DNA of 64,000 bases from Rhizopus arrhizus (lineage: Eukaryota > Mucoromycota > Mucoromycetes > Mucorales > Rhizopodaceae), in the NCBI GenBank assembly GCA_024220505.1, contig JAKZZE010000003.1, positions 1 to 64,000 on the forward strand. The letters are read 5' to 3'. Position 1 is the first letter of the stretch; each line of letters opens with the position of its first letter. This document shows positions 1 to 10,893 of the stretch, piece after piece. The notes below the pieces were generated by a model. It saw only the letters and a program-made list of their open reading frames with translations. It was not told the DNA's origin and did no database searches. A program made the position numbers and the translations under genes.

Positions 1-1052
1 TCGTCCACCTGTAGATTAATTAAAGGTATATTAGAAAATAAATACTATAACAAAATACTACTTACTGCTTTACTTCGAAAGAGTGGTCTTTTTACCACAA
101 ACACAGGACCATGTTCATCCTCAGGGCCATCTTCTTCCTCTGAGGTCCAATCGGCTATCAGAAGCTTTTTTCCAAAAGGAAAACGAGCTTCAAATTCCTC
201 TGGGGCTGCATTGTAAGCATTTCGCCTCATGGCGAGCTTCTAATGTAAAGAAGTAATGTAAGTACTTCAAACACTATATTTCAATTTTCCAATATTAATT
301 ACTTACTGCATGCACACGACTACGACGCGTTGATTCTTCTGACGTAGCCGTCAGCCCCTTACTTTCTCTCACCATGTAGTTGAATTTGTTTTCTGACCAT
401 GCTGCGCATGTCAGAAACAGTAATGCCAGCAGAAAATGGCTCCTTCTTGGCAGCTGCTACAAGCAAATCTCTGACCTTTGCGTTTTGCTTGTAGCGCAAG
501 ACCTCCTTCAGTCAAAGGTGATACCCCGAGGGACCAGATGCTCTCTGTAGTACTTCAATATGAAAGCCTATATTTCAAAAAGGGTAAAACAAAAATTTAG
601 TTATTATTTTGCACATGCTAATTTAGCTTTTAAATTCAAATTACACTGGTCAAGGCCCTATTCTCTTTGACCTCAGAAGGTTGCTGCTGTGGAGGCTGCT
701 GTGGAGGCTGCTGCTGCTGCTGTTGCTGCCCTTGTTGTTGTTGTTGCAGCAATTGAGTTAGCTGCTCAATCTTCAGCTCCTGCCGACGTTGATTCTCCTC
801 CTGTCGGCGTTGAATCTGCTCCTGCTGCTGCATCTGAGCAAAGATGGCCTCAAGGGTTGGGCCATTTGCAGAAGAGCCAACTGGGCCTTGAAGGCGAGAA
901 GGCTCAAAGCTGTCAAAAGACGCAACAGCAGTGGGGGCAGGAGAAGAGGACGGGAGAACGGTGGATGATGATCCAGTAATGCTTGAAGATATTCTTGCCC
1001 TTTTAGGGGCATTACTGGGAACATTGATTGGGGTAGCGAGACGACGAGACAT
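1..1052 (-). pseudogene. Gln-rich hypothetical protein, spliced, disrupted, 3' end beyond window
   Basis: I do not recognise this family. Exon 1 (647-1052) starts at ATG 1052 (MSRRLATPINVP). It has a Ser/Pro-rich stretch, a Gln/Arg coiled-coil-like part (QMQQQEQIQRRQEENQRR) and a poly-Q/P run. GT-AG introns fit at 568-646, 240-306 and 9-65 (79, 67 and 57 nt), giving exons 307-567, 66-239 and one starting at 8 that runs off the edge. Reading phase is conserved across all three joins, which supports a real gene. Exon 2 carries an in-frame TGA at 512-514. Near 396-402 the reading frame must shift to join a frame encoding MRSM to one encoding WSENKFNYMVRE, so the copy looks dead, or the sequence has two errors. 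Exon 3 has an acidic stretch (TSEEEDGPEDEHG). Upstream of ATG 1052 the minus strand stays open to 1127, but the MSRR start is preferred because the upstream residues are hydrophobic translated A/T-rich sequence. A repeat-family or host origin cannot be told apart from this window. Confidence 0.5.
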
Positions 1053-1539
1053 TTTTTCAAGATAAATTATATAAAAAGGAAGAAAAAAAAAAAACAAGAG
1101 TACAAAATAAACTAAAGATGAGCACAAAACAACCTGATACTTTTGTTTGTTCTACAAAAAAAGCGAAGAAAAAAAGCCTTTGGAGTTAAAGATATTACAT
1201 TTAAATAAAAAAAAAAAAAAAAAGAAGAAGAAGAGAAAGTTTAAACTGTTTATGAATAGCCTCTCTGAATGTTTCAATAGTTAAACAGTATTAAGAAGAC
1301 TTATTTTTAATCGATAGTGGGTAACTGTAACACTGGTAAAATGAGGCTATAAAAAAAGTACTTTTTTTTTCCTTTTTTTTTTTTTCTTTTTTTTTTTAAA
1401 CAAAACATTCTTTCTAAAAGGTAAGTTCTTAATATTATATGTACTCTATTATTGTTCTGATGGTACTTGAACTTTAGTAAAATCGTATTAGTTGCTTTCT
1501 TGATGTTTCAAATGGTCTTTATAAAGTCTTTTTCCCAGG

Positions 1540-1692
1540 ATTATAGTTGCTTCTTCTTTTGCTTGTTAGTATAAGCTTGGCTGCTGTCTTTTTTTCTTTT
1601 TCTTTTTTTTTCTCATGGTCCACCTAAAGCAAGGTGCTATTACTTTTACTATATACTTGATAACTAATAATTATTATAGAGGAGTACTGCTT

Positions 1693-1755
<63 letters not shown>

Positions 1756-1980
1756 GTTGGTAAAGCTTAGCAAGGTTTTTCTCTTAGCCCATCTAAAGAA
1801 AGGTACTATCACTTTTATTATATATACTCAATAGCTAATAATTATTATAGATGTCTGCTGCTTTTTTACTTGTGAGTATACGCTTAGCTAGTTTTCTTCC
1901 CATGGTCTATCTAAAGAAAGGTACTATTACTTTTACTACATATACACGATAGCTAATAATTGTTATAGATGAATGCTGCT
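1540..1980 (+). repeat. Imperfect tandem repeat, unit about 110 bp, in E1
   Basis: About three to four units share the core TAGCTAATAATTATTATAGA, a segment around AAAGAAAGGTACTAT and a poly-T stretch. The same unit recurs in E2 (about 11800-12060, fewer units), E4 (about 20300-20600) and E5 (about 23000-23420), with copy number differing between element copies. Confidence 0.65.
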
Positions 1981-2355
1981 CTGCTTTGGCCTCTTTCTGT
2001 TTCTTTCCTAATTTTCGCTTTGGTTCTTAAGTACTGATGTCTTTTCTTTTGCTTTGAGTGCCCAAGTCCTTGAATTCTTGAATCCTTGTGTCTCTGAATC
2101 CTTGAGCTTGGCTTTTTTTTTTTTTTTTTTTTTTCTTTTGAGAACTTTTTGGGTTCCACGAGACTAGTTGATGTATTTTTAGATTAGATGCTGCTATTCT
2201 GGTGACATTAGGTAAGTCAAGTACACTTTTAAAACGCTACAAGCAAAGAAATACTATGTATTGTTATTATTATTTTATTTAAATAAAAAAAAAAGCTATT
2301 TTTTATAAACAAAATCCCTATTTTTTTGTATATATAAAGCAATATTTATTGCAAT

Positions 2356-2570
2356 ATGAATGGTCAATAAAGAAGTATATAAAGCAATATAAGTGGTTCA
2401 TAAAGAAGTATATAAGGCAATATGAGTGGTTCATAAAGAAGTATATAAGGCAATATGAGTGGTCAATAAAGAAGTATATAAGGCAATAGGAGTGGTCAAT
2501 AAAGAAGTATATAAGGCAATAGGAGTGTTCGATGAAGAAGTATATAAGGCAATATGAGCGGTCGATAAAA
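2356..2570 (+). repeat. 33-bp minisatellite in E1, about six to seven units
   Basis: The unit reads GAGTGGTTCATAAAGAAGTA followed by TATAAGGCAATAT, with a few substitutions per copy. The period is 33 bp (11 codons), which keeps one minus-strand frame open and gives an apparent 97-residue FIDHSYCLIYF repeat protein. I treat that ORF as an artefact of the repeat. E2 keeps about two units (12420-12480); E4 and E5 keep about three each in reverse (19855-19945, 22540-22630). Confidence 0.8.
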
Positions 2571-3128
2571 GAACAAAAAGACATATAAAGTAATGTTTTA
2601 AAACGTATCATTCGTTGCCCAAACGTTGACTAGTATTAATTGAAACGTAAAAAATGGTTTGGTAAAAGAACACTAAACGACCTCCTCTTGCTTGCGTAAA
2701 AGTTATTTAACGATTACTGCTCTGCCTCGAAAATCGTTTAAAAGAGCAATAAAATTCCGTGGAGTTGCGTTAAACTTCGCGTTGTTGCGCTCATTTATGC
2801 TAAAAAACTACGTTTAATATCTCCAATTATTTGCAGTGCAATCATCCGTTCACACTTCTTTAAATAAAAAACAAAGCAATCCATCATTAGTTCAATCAAT
2901 CCATCCAAGATAAACAACAAACAACAACCCTCACCTTCTAAGATTGAAATCCCATCGAGAAATCCAACAATTACTCCTTTAGACAGTCAGAAGAACAGCA
3001 ACAACAAAAGACAAACTTCCCCTGACCCTGAACCCTCTGCCGCCACTAAACGCACCCTCGCAGATCGTTCTCCGCCCTTCCTACCTCTTGATATTGAGCG
3101 TCACCCAACCGGCAAGCCAAAGCACAAC

Positions 3129-4199
3129 ATGGATATAGCCAATATCACCAACCCTACCAGCATCACCACCACATTGACAAGCGAGCCAGATTTCCATTTT
3201 GGCCCTGCCACTGCCCCTACCGCATCGGCCCTCTCACTTAATGGGCCTCTTGATTTTGGTATCCTTCCCGGTATGCCTGATTGGTTCCAACCGATCATGG
3301 CCATGATTACCAGCCAAGGTCAACGCCTTGCACACCTGGAAGCTCTGACCAAAGAGAACCAGAACCTAAGAGCTGACCTTGAGGCGGCTCATCGCCGTAT
3401 TAAAGAGCTAGAGGCTCTTAATGCCCCACTTACTGCTACACCTAAGACTGTAGCAGTTAACAAGCCTGCTGGATCTGAGGCCTCCAAGTGGAAGTCACCT
3501 CCCACTCCTACCTCCACTCCTGCACCTACAACTTCCTCGTTCGCCTCGGCTGCTCGTAAGGGTATGCATACCACGCAGCCACCCAAGCCCAAGGCTACCA
3601 CCCGTACCCGTAAGGCACCTTCCAAACGCCAACTTCAGGTCGCTGCCCGTACCTTTGCTCCTCCTCCTGTAAATAACGGGTTCCAATACCTTTACCTTCC
3701 TTGTCGCTTCAGGGAGTCCATTACCAATGTTCGCAAGAAGGTAGGTATGCTTGGCCTGGAGAACTGGCGTATCCTCGACGTCTACCACCCCACCACCCGC
3801 GTGGTAGCACTCCTTGTCCACAACGAGTACGCTTCGACTGCCACTAATAAGCTTGATACAGCTGGTATCAAGCTCATCAACGATTTTGATCCTCGCGATC
3901 CCACCAACCTGCGCGATAACAAATACCAAGACCTCTCAGAAAATGAGAAACAACAAAAAATGGTGCAGATCCACACCTCTCACCTCCTCACCGCCCTGGA
4001 TCGTATGCGTCCTACTGTGCGCTCAGCTGTGGCTCGTGATTTCATTGCCAAGCAATGGATCACTACTCAAGCCTTTGCTGACCACATCAAGACAACCACC
4101 CTCACTCCTGTGCAAGCCATCCCAGTTGATACTGACATGGACGAAGCACCTCAACCTGTTCCTGCTGGTAATGGCGAACCAGACACTGAACAGTTATGA
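3129..4199 (+). CDS. LINE ORF1 protein (Gag-like, coiled coil)
   Basis: 356 residues. Residues about 55-100 form a strong leucine-zipper-like coiled coil (QRLAHLEALTKENQNLRADL and onward, heptad pattern), as in ORF1 proteins that trimerise and bind element RNA. A basic Pro/Thr/Lys-rich linker follows (about 100-175), then a compact domain (about 185-285, FQYLYLPCRFRESI to RDNKY) that could be an RRM-like fold by position. No CCHC zinc knuckle is visible, unlike many fungal Tad/I-type ORF1s. The frame is open without a stop from about 2870 but has no ATG before 3129, so I take 3129. The stop TGA (4197-4199) overlaps the ATG of ORF2. The ORF is intact. Confidence 0.75.
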   Translation: MDIANITNPTSITTTLTSEPDFHFGPATAPTASALSLNGPLDFGILPGMPDWFQPIMAMITSQGQRLAHLEALTKENQNLRADLEAAHRRIKELEALNAPLTATPKTVAVNKPAGSEASKWKSPPTPTSTPAPTTSSFASAARKGMHTTQPPKPKATTRTRKAPSKRQLQVAARTFAPPPVNNGFQYLYLPCRFRESITNVRKKVGMLGLENWRILDVYHPTTRVVALLVHNEYASTATNKLDTAGIKLINDFDPRDPTNLRDNKYQDLSENEKQQKMVQIHTSHLLTALDRMRPTVRSAVARDFIAKQWITTQAFADHIKTTTLTPVQAIPVDTDMDEAPQPVPAGNGEPDTEQL

Positions 4200-7100
4200 G
4201 TCAGGTAAACAACCATAATAATAACATATACCCCCCTTCCACTCCTTCAAATACAACAACAAACAAGATTACTATGTCCTTATGGAACTCCAATGGTTGT
4301 GGTCGCCACACCATTGAAGCTGTTACTAACGCCCTCCCTCCTACAGATCTACTCTTCCTTACTGAAACGTGGCTTCTGCCACCGTTGAAGTTCCTTACAA
4401 ATTGGAAGCAGTATCACACTTATGCAATACCAGTTGACAACGCTTTTCGTGGTGAAATGGGTATCAGCCTCTTAGTTCACCCGGATTGCCCTCATCAAGT
4501 CACTCATTTTCCCTCCTCCTCTCCTTATGTCCTCTCTGTTCAAGTCTCAAACCTGCTGATTCACTGTGTATACCTGCCTCCGGCACTATCAGTTGATGAA
4601 GCAATTGCAGTACTTGACAGTTTACCCGCTCAATCTCACCCCTCACAACACAACACCATCATTTGCGGTGACTTTAATGCAAGACATCGTGACTGGTTAG
4701 GTGATCATCGAACATCAACAAGAGGAAATGCCTTACACAGCTGGGTAGTTGAAAATGGCCTCACTTGCTGGAACACTGAACTTGCTTACGGTATTCCCAC
4801 TTATAATGCTCACACGCGGTTCAGTAGTCTTACAGGTAGCCATTATCGCAGTATCATTGACCTCTTTCTTAGCACTCAAGAGCTCCACAATGCACATCTG
4901 AGGGTCCATGACGATCTTTCTCTCGGGTCTGATCACAGTCCTCTGACTCTCTCTTGTCTTGTGCCTCCTCCACCTGCTCTACCTAACCATCCTCGACTAC
5001 TCTGGAACCTAAGTAGACTATCCGAACATGATTGTACCTATGTGCAATTATTCAAGGATAAGATACGACCGTTCCTTCAGTTGCTTCAAGAATATACCTC
5101 TGCAGATGGTGTCTACACCTCTGTACGTCCCGACCTTGATGCACTGACTCTTCAGTTCAACGAGATTATCCAGTCTAGTTTGGATCAGTCCGTTGGCCGC
5201 AAGAGCCCCAAAAGTCGTCACCATGCTTGGTTCTGGACAGCCGACCTGCAGGCCGCGTTTGACCATCGCGAGTCTTGTAGACGTGCTTGGAAAAGAGCCT
5301 CTGGTCCCAGCAAAGCAGCAAGATGGACTGACTATACTTTGGCATGCTTGCGGTACAAGTCAGAGCTTCGTCGTCGACGTCGTTTTACTTGGAAACAGTT
5401 TTGTCACAAGTTGTCATCTGGTCCTCTTGCTGATACTAACTCTATTGTCAGTAGGATTCGGCGCAACCGAGTGATCCAACCATAATTCTCTCATCCAGAA
5501 GGTCCTCGTGTTGCTGCCACAGTCATGGCGAGACATCTTCAACAGGTGTTCTCTGGTGCAAATCTGCCTGACACTCGATACCCTGCCCCTCCCATTCCTG
5601 ACGGTCCTCATCCCATTGATGAAGCCAGCTGTCCATTCTCGACCAGTACCGTACACCATGCTTTGTTGAAACGTCTTTCGAGACGCAAAGCCCCTGGTGT
5701 AGATCACATCCGTACTGAAATGCTGTTGCCGATCGTGGATGAGGTCGTCCCTGTCATCACCCTTCTCTTTCAACTCTGTTGGAAGTGGTTAGTTATTCCT
5801 TCTGACTGGCGTACTGCCCAGGTAGTTCCTATCTACAAAAAAGGAGATGCCTTAGACCCAGGTAACTATCGACCTATCTCTCTTACCTCGATCATGCGTA
5901 AGCTGCTTGAGCTCTGTCTACAAACCGAGCTTGAATCTACTGCTCCTCCTCTGGATCCTGTACAGGGCGGTTTCCGCCATCATAGAAGTGCGCTCGATCA
6001 GGCTCTGTGTCTGCATGAGTTGTGTCGTCAACACACTATCGACCACTCTGGCGAGCCTCCTGTACTTGCATTCCTAGACATCAAGTCTGCATATGATACC
6101 GTTGACCGTGCTATCGTGTGGCGTGCCCTCGAGACGCATGTGTCTGAACCCATGCTTGGTATCTTACAATGCCTATTTGATCAGGTAAGTATTCAAGTAC
6201 TACTCGGTGGTTACTCCTCTCCCTCCTTTTGGCCTCGTACCGGTGTATTACAAGGTTCAATCCTCTCTCCTTTCCTCTATTCCATATACATCAACACTCT
6301 GCCAGCGGCTCTTCGTGATGTCCGTCTACCCGTATCAGCTCGGTATTACAGCTCTATGCCCCAACGTGAGTTCGGTGGCCTCTGGATCAACTGCTTACTG
6401 TATGCTGATGATGTGGTTCTCATTGCAGCTCCTGAGGTTATGCCAAAGTTGCTCATGAGAGCAGAGGATCACTCGCGCTCCCTTGGATACAGGTGGAATC
6501 CTGCCAAGTGTGTAGTGCTCAATTGCCCTAGCGACCATGGAGGACGTCGAATGAAGCTCTACGGGTCTCCCATACCCAAGGAACCTTCGTTCTCTTATCT
6601 TGGCGTTCCTTTTAGTCCACAGGGAAAGATATCTACTGACCTTCTTCTTCGTAGGAACACAGCCTCTGCAGTATCAGCCATGCGTGCGACTCTGTTGCCC
6701 ATCGGTATTCGATCTCCAAGCTTCTCTCGTCTCACTGCCAGCCGTCTATACTCTACATTCATTCGACCAAAGTTTGAATACGGTCTGTGCCTCTGCACCT
6801 TCCAGGTCAAGCAACTCGCCTTACTTGAAAAATCCCAAGACCTGTGTCTTCGTATGGCTTTCGGTGGTCATCGTACCTCATCAACCGGCGTCTACAAGCA
6901 CTTGGTCAATCTACCATCAATGAAAGAAAGATCAGTTACACTGGTATTCAAGTTCATTCTGAGAGTCCACTTCCTCCCTGAAGACACATTACTTTCGATG
7001 ATACTCTCATTCGTTGACAGCACTCCTATCATCACCCGTAATCGTTTTCGTTGGCCGGCCTTATTGAAGTCAAACTCTATCTGGTCCAACCCAACGTTAA

Positions 7101-7690
7101 CAGATGGTCACGCTTCAACAGCTGACAAGCTCACTTATCTCTCTTCTCCTGCCTCTGTTCGTCGTACTATTGTCGCTTATCGCACGCAAGTCCTTACAAG
7201 CATATACCGAAAGCCGAATCCACCAGTCCTTCTCTCTGCCTGTCGGCCATACCTGGGTGTAGATCCCATTCTCACTCTGCCAATGACAGTGTATGATCGA
7301 AGTCGACTGGTTCGATGGCGCATGGGGTGGCTCCCCGGACGTCCTATTGCCTGTCGCTGTGGTCATCCTCATGCTTCGCGCGCCCATCTGCTGAGCTGCC
7401 TTCAGGTAGCAAGGCGTTTGGGTGTTGCCTCAAACACACGGCCGAATCCCGTAGATTACGTGCTGAATCAACTTCCTCATAAGCTTCCGGCATATCACTC
7501 TCCTGCTCTCTTCTCTCGTTGGTCTACTTGGTGGCCAACCATCTGCGAAATCATGTTTGAAGTAGAACAAATCTGCCAGCCTGACGAAGAATTCACATCT
7601 GAAGCATCTGACATCACTGGCCAATTACTCCTTGACAAGCTCATGCCAGTTCCAACTGTGCCTCTTGCTTCTCTTATAGATCTCGAATAG
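4196..7690 (+). pseudogene. LINE ORF2: APE endonuclease + reverse transcriptase, one in-frame stop
   Basis: One frame of 1165 codons, interrupted only by TAA at 5483-5485; the next ATG is 5525. The N-terminal part is an exonuclease-endonuclease-phosphatase domain that would nick target DNA: LWNSNG near residue 30, LTETW, CGDFNARH near 157-165 and the catalytic SDHSPLTL near 245. After the stop comes the reverse transcriptase: APGVDHIRTEML, GDALDPGNYRPISL (about 550), AFLDIKSAYDTVDR, VLQGSILSPFLY and the active-site YADD near residue 735. The C-terminus has a Cys/His cluster (CRCGHPHASRAHLLSC, about 1050) as in many LINE ORF2s. No RNase H domain is apparent. Without the single TAA this copy would be full length. 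Its start overlaps the ORF1 stop as ATGA, which suggests coupled termination-reinitiation. Confidence 0.82.
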
Positions 7691-8506
7691 CTTGTTCACT
7701 GTTCCTTCTCCCATATAGACTTCCACAAAAAGTTTTTTTTAAAAAAAAAAAAAAAGTTTAAAAAAGATAAAAAAAAAAAAAAAAAAGTTCAAAAAGAAAA
7801 GTTAAAAAAAAAAAAACGAAGAAAACTATACTTATCTTACGCCATTTGGCCTTTATTCTTAACCCCGCCCAGTTTTTGACTGCTGGCCGTACTATACTGT
7901 ATACCAACAAAAAGAAAAAAAAAAAGAAAAATCAAAAATTACAAAAAAAGAAAAATTAAAAAAAAAATTGTTTATTGTATACCATTTCTTGTACACATCC
8001 CTGCCTACTAACATCTCTCTTGTAGCTTTCTGCTTTTGTTTTGTCTCTATTGTTCTATGGTCTAGACTATATTACCTTTGAATCTGCCAGCATTGCCTTC
8101 GGTGCCCACTAGGCCCTATTTAACATCTACTTGACAATTATCAGCTCTTTGTTCTTGTAACCATCTATTGCTCCAACTACCCTCGCGCGTTCAGTCGCCT
8201 ATCCACTGCCTTATGGCCTCCCACTGCTTCTTCTACCGATATTTTCTCTCGTGTAACAAGATTCTGCCCCTGACCTGCTTTGCCTACCACCGCTTTATGC
8301 AGCCACACACTTTTTTTTTGGGATCAATCCTGTTTTTTTATACATTCCCATATTATTCTTTTATAATATTCACTCCAAGGCGAGACATTATGCCCATACT
8401 GGCCCAGTCTCCATAGCCTTCTCTAATAAAAATCTTTTACCAAGATGTTACCGATACATTTGATATGTGCTATGTTGGTCAGGGCTGCCTCTTTTTCTCA
8501 AATGCA
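7691..8506 (+). other. LINE 3' region, non-coding
   Basis: Follows the ORF2 stop. A-rich runs occupy 7735-7985, interrupted by C-rich patches; later parts are pyrimidine-rich. No ORF or RNA gene is recognised. The boundary with E2 at 8507 is set by the E terminus rather than by a visible poly-A tail. Confidence 0.45.
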
Positions 8507-9245
8507 CACTGCAAATAATTGGTGATTTTCAACGTTATCAGTCATTGACAGTCACTGCTAGCATCAAAATTTCAACGTTCTAAATAATTTTAATTAAACG
8601 AAAAAAATTAAAATGCTCTGCATTGCATCTTTTTGAATTTTGAAAAAAGGTTTAGATGCGAAAAATAAAGAAATTTAACAATTTTATTATTTTTTTGTGG
8701 TGTAAGTATTCATAGAGTTATTCATGTTTTAAAAAAGTGTCTTTTTTTTCAAATAATCTCTTTTTGGAAAGCCTGTTCTCCTCTATCGTTGAAAGATCGA
8801 TATTTTCTTTTTTTTTATTTTTAAGGGCAAAATGCGGAAAACAAAAACACATTGTGATTATTTTGATCAAAAGAATACATATTAGGAAGGCAGTCTGCGA
8901 TCTTTAGCTTAGTTCATTTGAAGCGTGTAACAGAACGTAACAAAATAGTTGCGTTTGGGAAAAAAAAGAAGCTGGAAAATTAAAAGTAAAAAAAAAAAAA
9001 GACAAAGTCAAAAAAAAGACCTAGTGAAAAAAAAAAAAAGAGAGCATAGCAATAAAAAGTTCCTTATTCAAATGAAAACAATAACCTAACAGTAAACATG
9101 TTTTATAAAAATACAAATGCTTTTACATTGTAACAAAGGAATATGTGTATATTCTAAAAAGAATAAAAAAAAAGGCTTTGTTAACATCTTGTTACAAGGC
9201 AGTTATAATTAATAGATACAGCACAATTTTTTTGTTTTTCAAGTA

Positions 9246-10893
9246 CAGTGAGTTAAAAAACCGTTTCAGTAAAATTGAAACTCACACATTTATCCTTTTT
9301 TTGGAAGAAATATTTAGAGTATACGTGTTCTTTTTTATTATGTTATTGTATGGCTTTTTTGCAACAAAGCAATGTATATCCCATCTTAATCTATGAATTA
9401 CATCTTAAGCAATGGCCATTTTAAAAAAAGGGGATGACTGAAACGGTTTTTAACTCACTGTATATAGTATTTCCACCCTTAGCTTTTATTACAGCTTGAA
9501 CTCTAGCCGGCATACTATCAATATATTTACAGCAAATATCTTTATCAAATGTTTCCCATTCAATTTTGATTCTTTCCCATAGTTCATGGACACCTCTTGC
9601 CCTTTGTTCATATAAAGCTAATTTCAACTTCAAATGTCTCCACATGTGCTCAATTGGGTTCAGGTCAGGCGATTGAGAAGGCCAAGGCAATACTGGGTAC
9701 TTTGCTTCTTCTTTAAGATAAGTCGTTGTTATCTTGGCAGTGTGTTTCGGATCATTATCGTGCTGAAAGATGAAATCACCATCTCCTAATCGGTAGTAAT
9801 GAAGGGTATCTGCCAGTTCGGTTTTTAGGATATGGATGTAATCGGATGCAGTCATTCTGCCGTCGTATATCTCGCCGATATATCCAACTCCATGGGAAGT
9901 CATACAAGCCCACACCATAACACTTCCACCGCCGTGTTTTACGGTTGGGATTACATGATGAGGCTGTAATGGGCTTCCAGGCAGACTCCAATAGAATTCA
10001 ACTCCATCAGAGCCCCAAACGTTGATTTTCGACCCGTCAGAGAAGATAACCTTTCTCCAGTCGTCAATATTCCAGTACCTGTGAGCAAGTGCCCATTCCA
10101 AGCGTGCTTTCCTGTGTTTTGCTGACAAAAGAGGTACCTTTCTTTTTGGTCGGGCTTTGAATCCTAGGCTCTTTAAGGCGTTTAGGGTAGTGTTGTAAGT
10201 CAACCTTGGATAAATGGCCTTGAAATAATCGAAGACTTCAACACCAGACTTCAATCGTCCTAAGATTACGATTCTCTTCATGAGGGACTTGCTTGCTTCA
10301 GTTAAGATCTGAGGTCGTCCGCCAGTGTTATCGGGTCTTTGGATATTCCATTTTTTGCAATATCGATGAACAGTGGCTTTAGAGAGAGTCAAGCGATTAG
10401 CAATATCTTCATAAGACAAATCAGACTCTAAGAGCACTCTCAAATCATTTTGAGTACCTTGGGAAATGGAGCGAGTCATTTTTAATAAAGATTGGGTTGA
10501 AAATGTAAAATGAAAAAGGATAAAATTTGTTACGCGTCCATTAATAAAATAACGTGTTTATATACTTGTTTTTTTAATAAATGCAAAGTATTATGCTCTT
10601 CCCCTAACTTTATGTGTATTGCATAAATGAAAAATGAAGTCTGCATAATTGTAATTGGTATTTATATTTTTTTTAATGGAGTTAAAAAACCGTTTCAGTG
10701 CATCAACTGTAGTAATTTTATAAGTTTCAGGGAGCAAATATTGAAAAAGCAATACTATTTTTATATTGTATTATGCATCAGGACTAGTGCTTTCATATGA
10801 TGTATGAAATGTAGCATTTTATTTAGTATATCAGTAGTTATGGTAGCAAAACCATATTTAGGAAGAACACTGAAACGGTTTTTTAACTCACTG
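9246..10893 (-). mobile_element. Tc1/mariner element 1, inserted in E2
   Basis: Outer terminal repeats start CAGTGAGTTAAAAAACCG at 9246 and end with the inverse at 10893. They are flanked by TA (9244-9245 and 10894-10895). The empty site is present twice as a paralogous copy, in E3 (about 18322-18332) and E5 (about 24356-24366), where the same sequence has a single TA, so the boundaries are exact. Two further copies of the terminal motif lie inside, near 9437-9462 and 10678-10701, each inverted relative to its outer partner. The transposase gene sits between the inner copies. Confidence 0.9.
9421..10479 (-). CDS. Tc1/mariner transposase, DD35E, apparently intact
   Basis: 352 residues, the usual size for Tc1-type transposases, which cut and paste the element at TA sites. 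N-terminal helix-turn-helix modules at about 1-110 (SYEDIANRLTLSKATVHRYC). Catalytic positions: IFSDGSK (first Asp), FQHDNDPKH (second Asp) and DLNPIEHMW (Glu), with 35 residues between the second Asp and the Glu. The first motif reads SDGSK rather than the common SDETK. The last residues (SELKTVSVIPFF) are encoded by the inner terminal-repeat copy and the sequence beyond it, so the normal C-terminus around KGGNTIY seems extended by about a dozen residues. No internal stop. Confidence 0.88.
   Translation of the reverse strand: MTRSISQGTQNDLRVLLESDLSYEDIANRLTLSKATVHRYCKKWNIQRPDNTGGRPQILTEASKSLMKRIVILGRLKSGVEVFDYFKAIYPRLTYNTTLNALKSLGFKARPKRKVPLLSAKHRKARLEWALAHRYWNIDDWRKVIFSDGSKINVWGSDGVEFYWSLPGSPLQPHHVIPTVKHGGGSVMVWACMTSHGVGYIGEIYDGRMTASDYIHILKTELADTLHYYRLGDGDFIFQHDNDPKHTAKITTTYLKEEAKYPVLPWPSQSPDLNPIEHMWRHLKLKLALYEQRARGVHELWERIKIEWETFDKDICCKYIDSMPARVQAVIKAKGGNTIYSELKTVSVIPFF

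Larger units (their letters stand above)
1320..2838 (+). mobile_element. Element E copy 1 (E1), right part only
   Basis: This stretch is collinear with 11590-12819 inside E2. It ends at 2838 with ATTATTTGCAGTG, the terminus shared by all E copies. Similarity begins near 1320 (GTAACACTGGTAAAAT); the left half is missing and no CACTGCAAATAAT is seen upstream. It has no coding capacity: the ORFs here come from tandem repeats. It carries a poly-T run of about 56 bases (about 1695-1750), units of about 110 bp around a TAGCTAATAATTATTATAGA core, and a 33-bp minisatellite. The 1053-1319 gap before it is AT-rich and holds nothing I recognise. Confidence 0.7.
2839..8506 (+). mobile_element. Non-LTR retrotransposon (LINE), two ORFs, APE-type endonuclease
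   Basis: The element lies exactly between the right terminus of E1 (2838) and the left terminus of E2 (8507). I use those as outer limits; its true ends are uncertain. Order: 5' leader, ORF1 (3129-4199), ORF2 (4196-7690) with endonuclease, reverse transcriptase and a Cys/His cluster, then a 3' region of about 800 bp rich in A-runs. The coding part is clearly more GC-rich than the surrounding AT-rich repeats, which suggests a different compositional history. No clear target-site duplication was found by eye. Confidence 0.8.

Noticed and set aside
2356..2570. CRISPR-like array of 33-bp repeats
   Set aside because: Units are contiguous with no spacers, and the context is e eukaryotic repeat element.
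2318..2611. Minus-strand ORF with an 11-residue repeat (FIDHSYCLIYF)
   Set aside because: It follows from the 33-bp minisatellite, whose period is a multiple of three; the repeat number changes between E copies and no start context or homologous frame is kept.
3389..3976. Minus-strand ORFs opposite LINE ORF1
   Set aside because: They overlap a coding region with recognisable domain layout and have no motif of their own.
9246..9462. Separate 217-bp MITE at the left end of mariner element 1
   Set aside because: Possible, since it has inverted ends, but element 2 shows the same inner-copy spacing, so I treat it as part of the element's end structure and list the doubt under findings.
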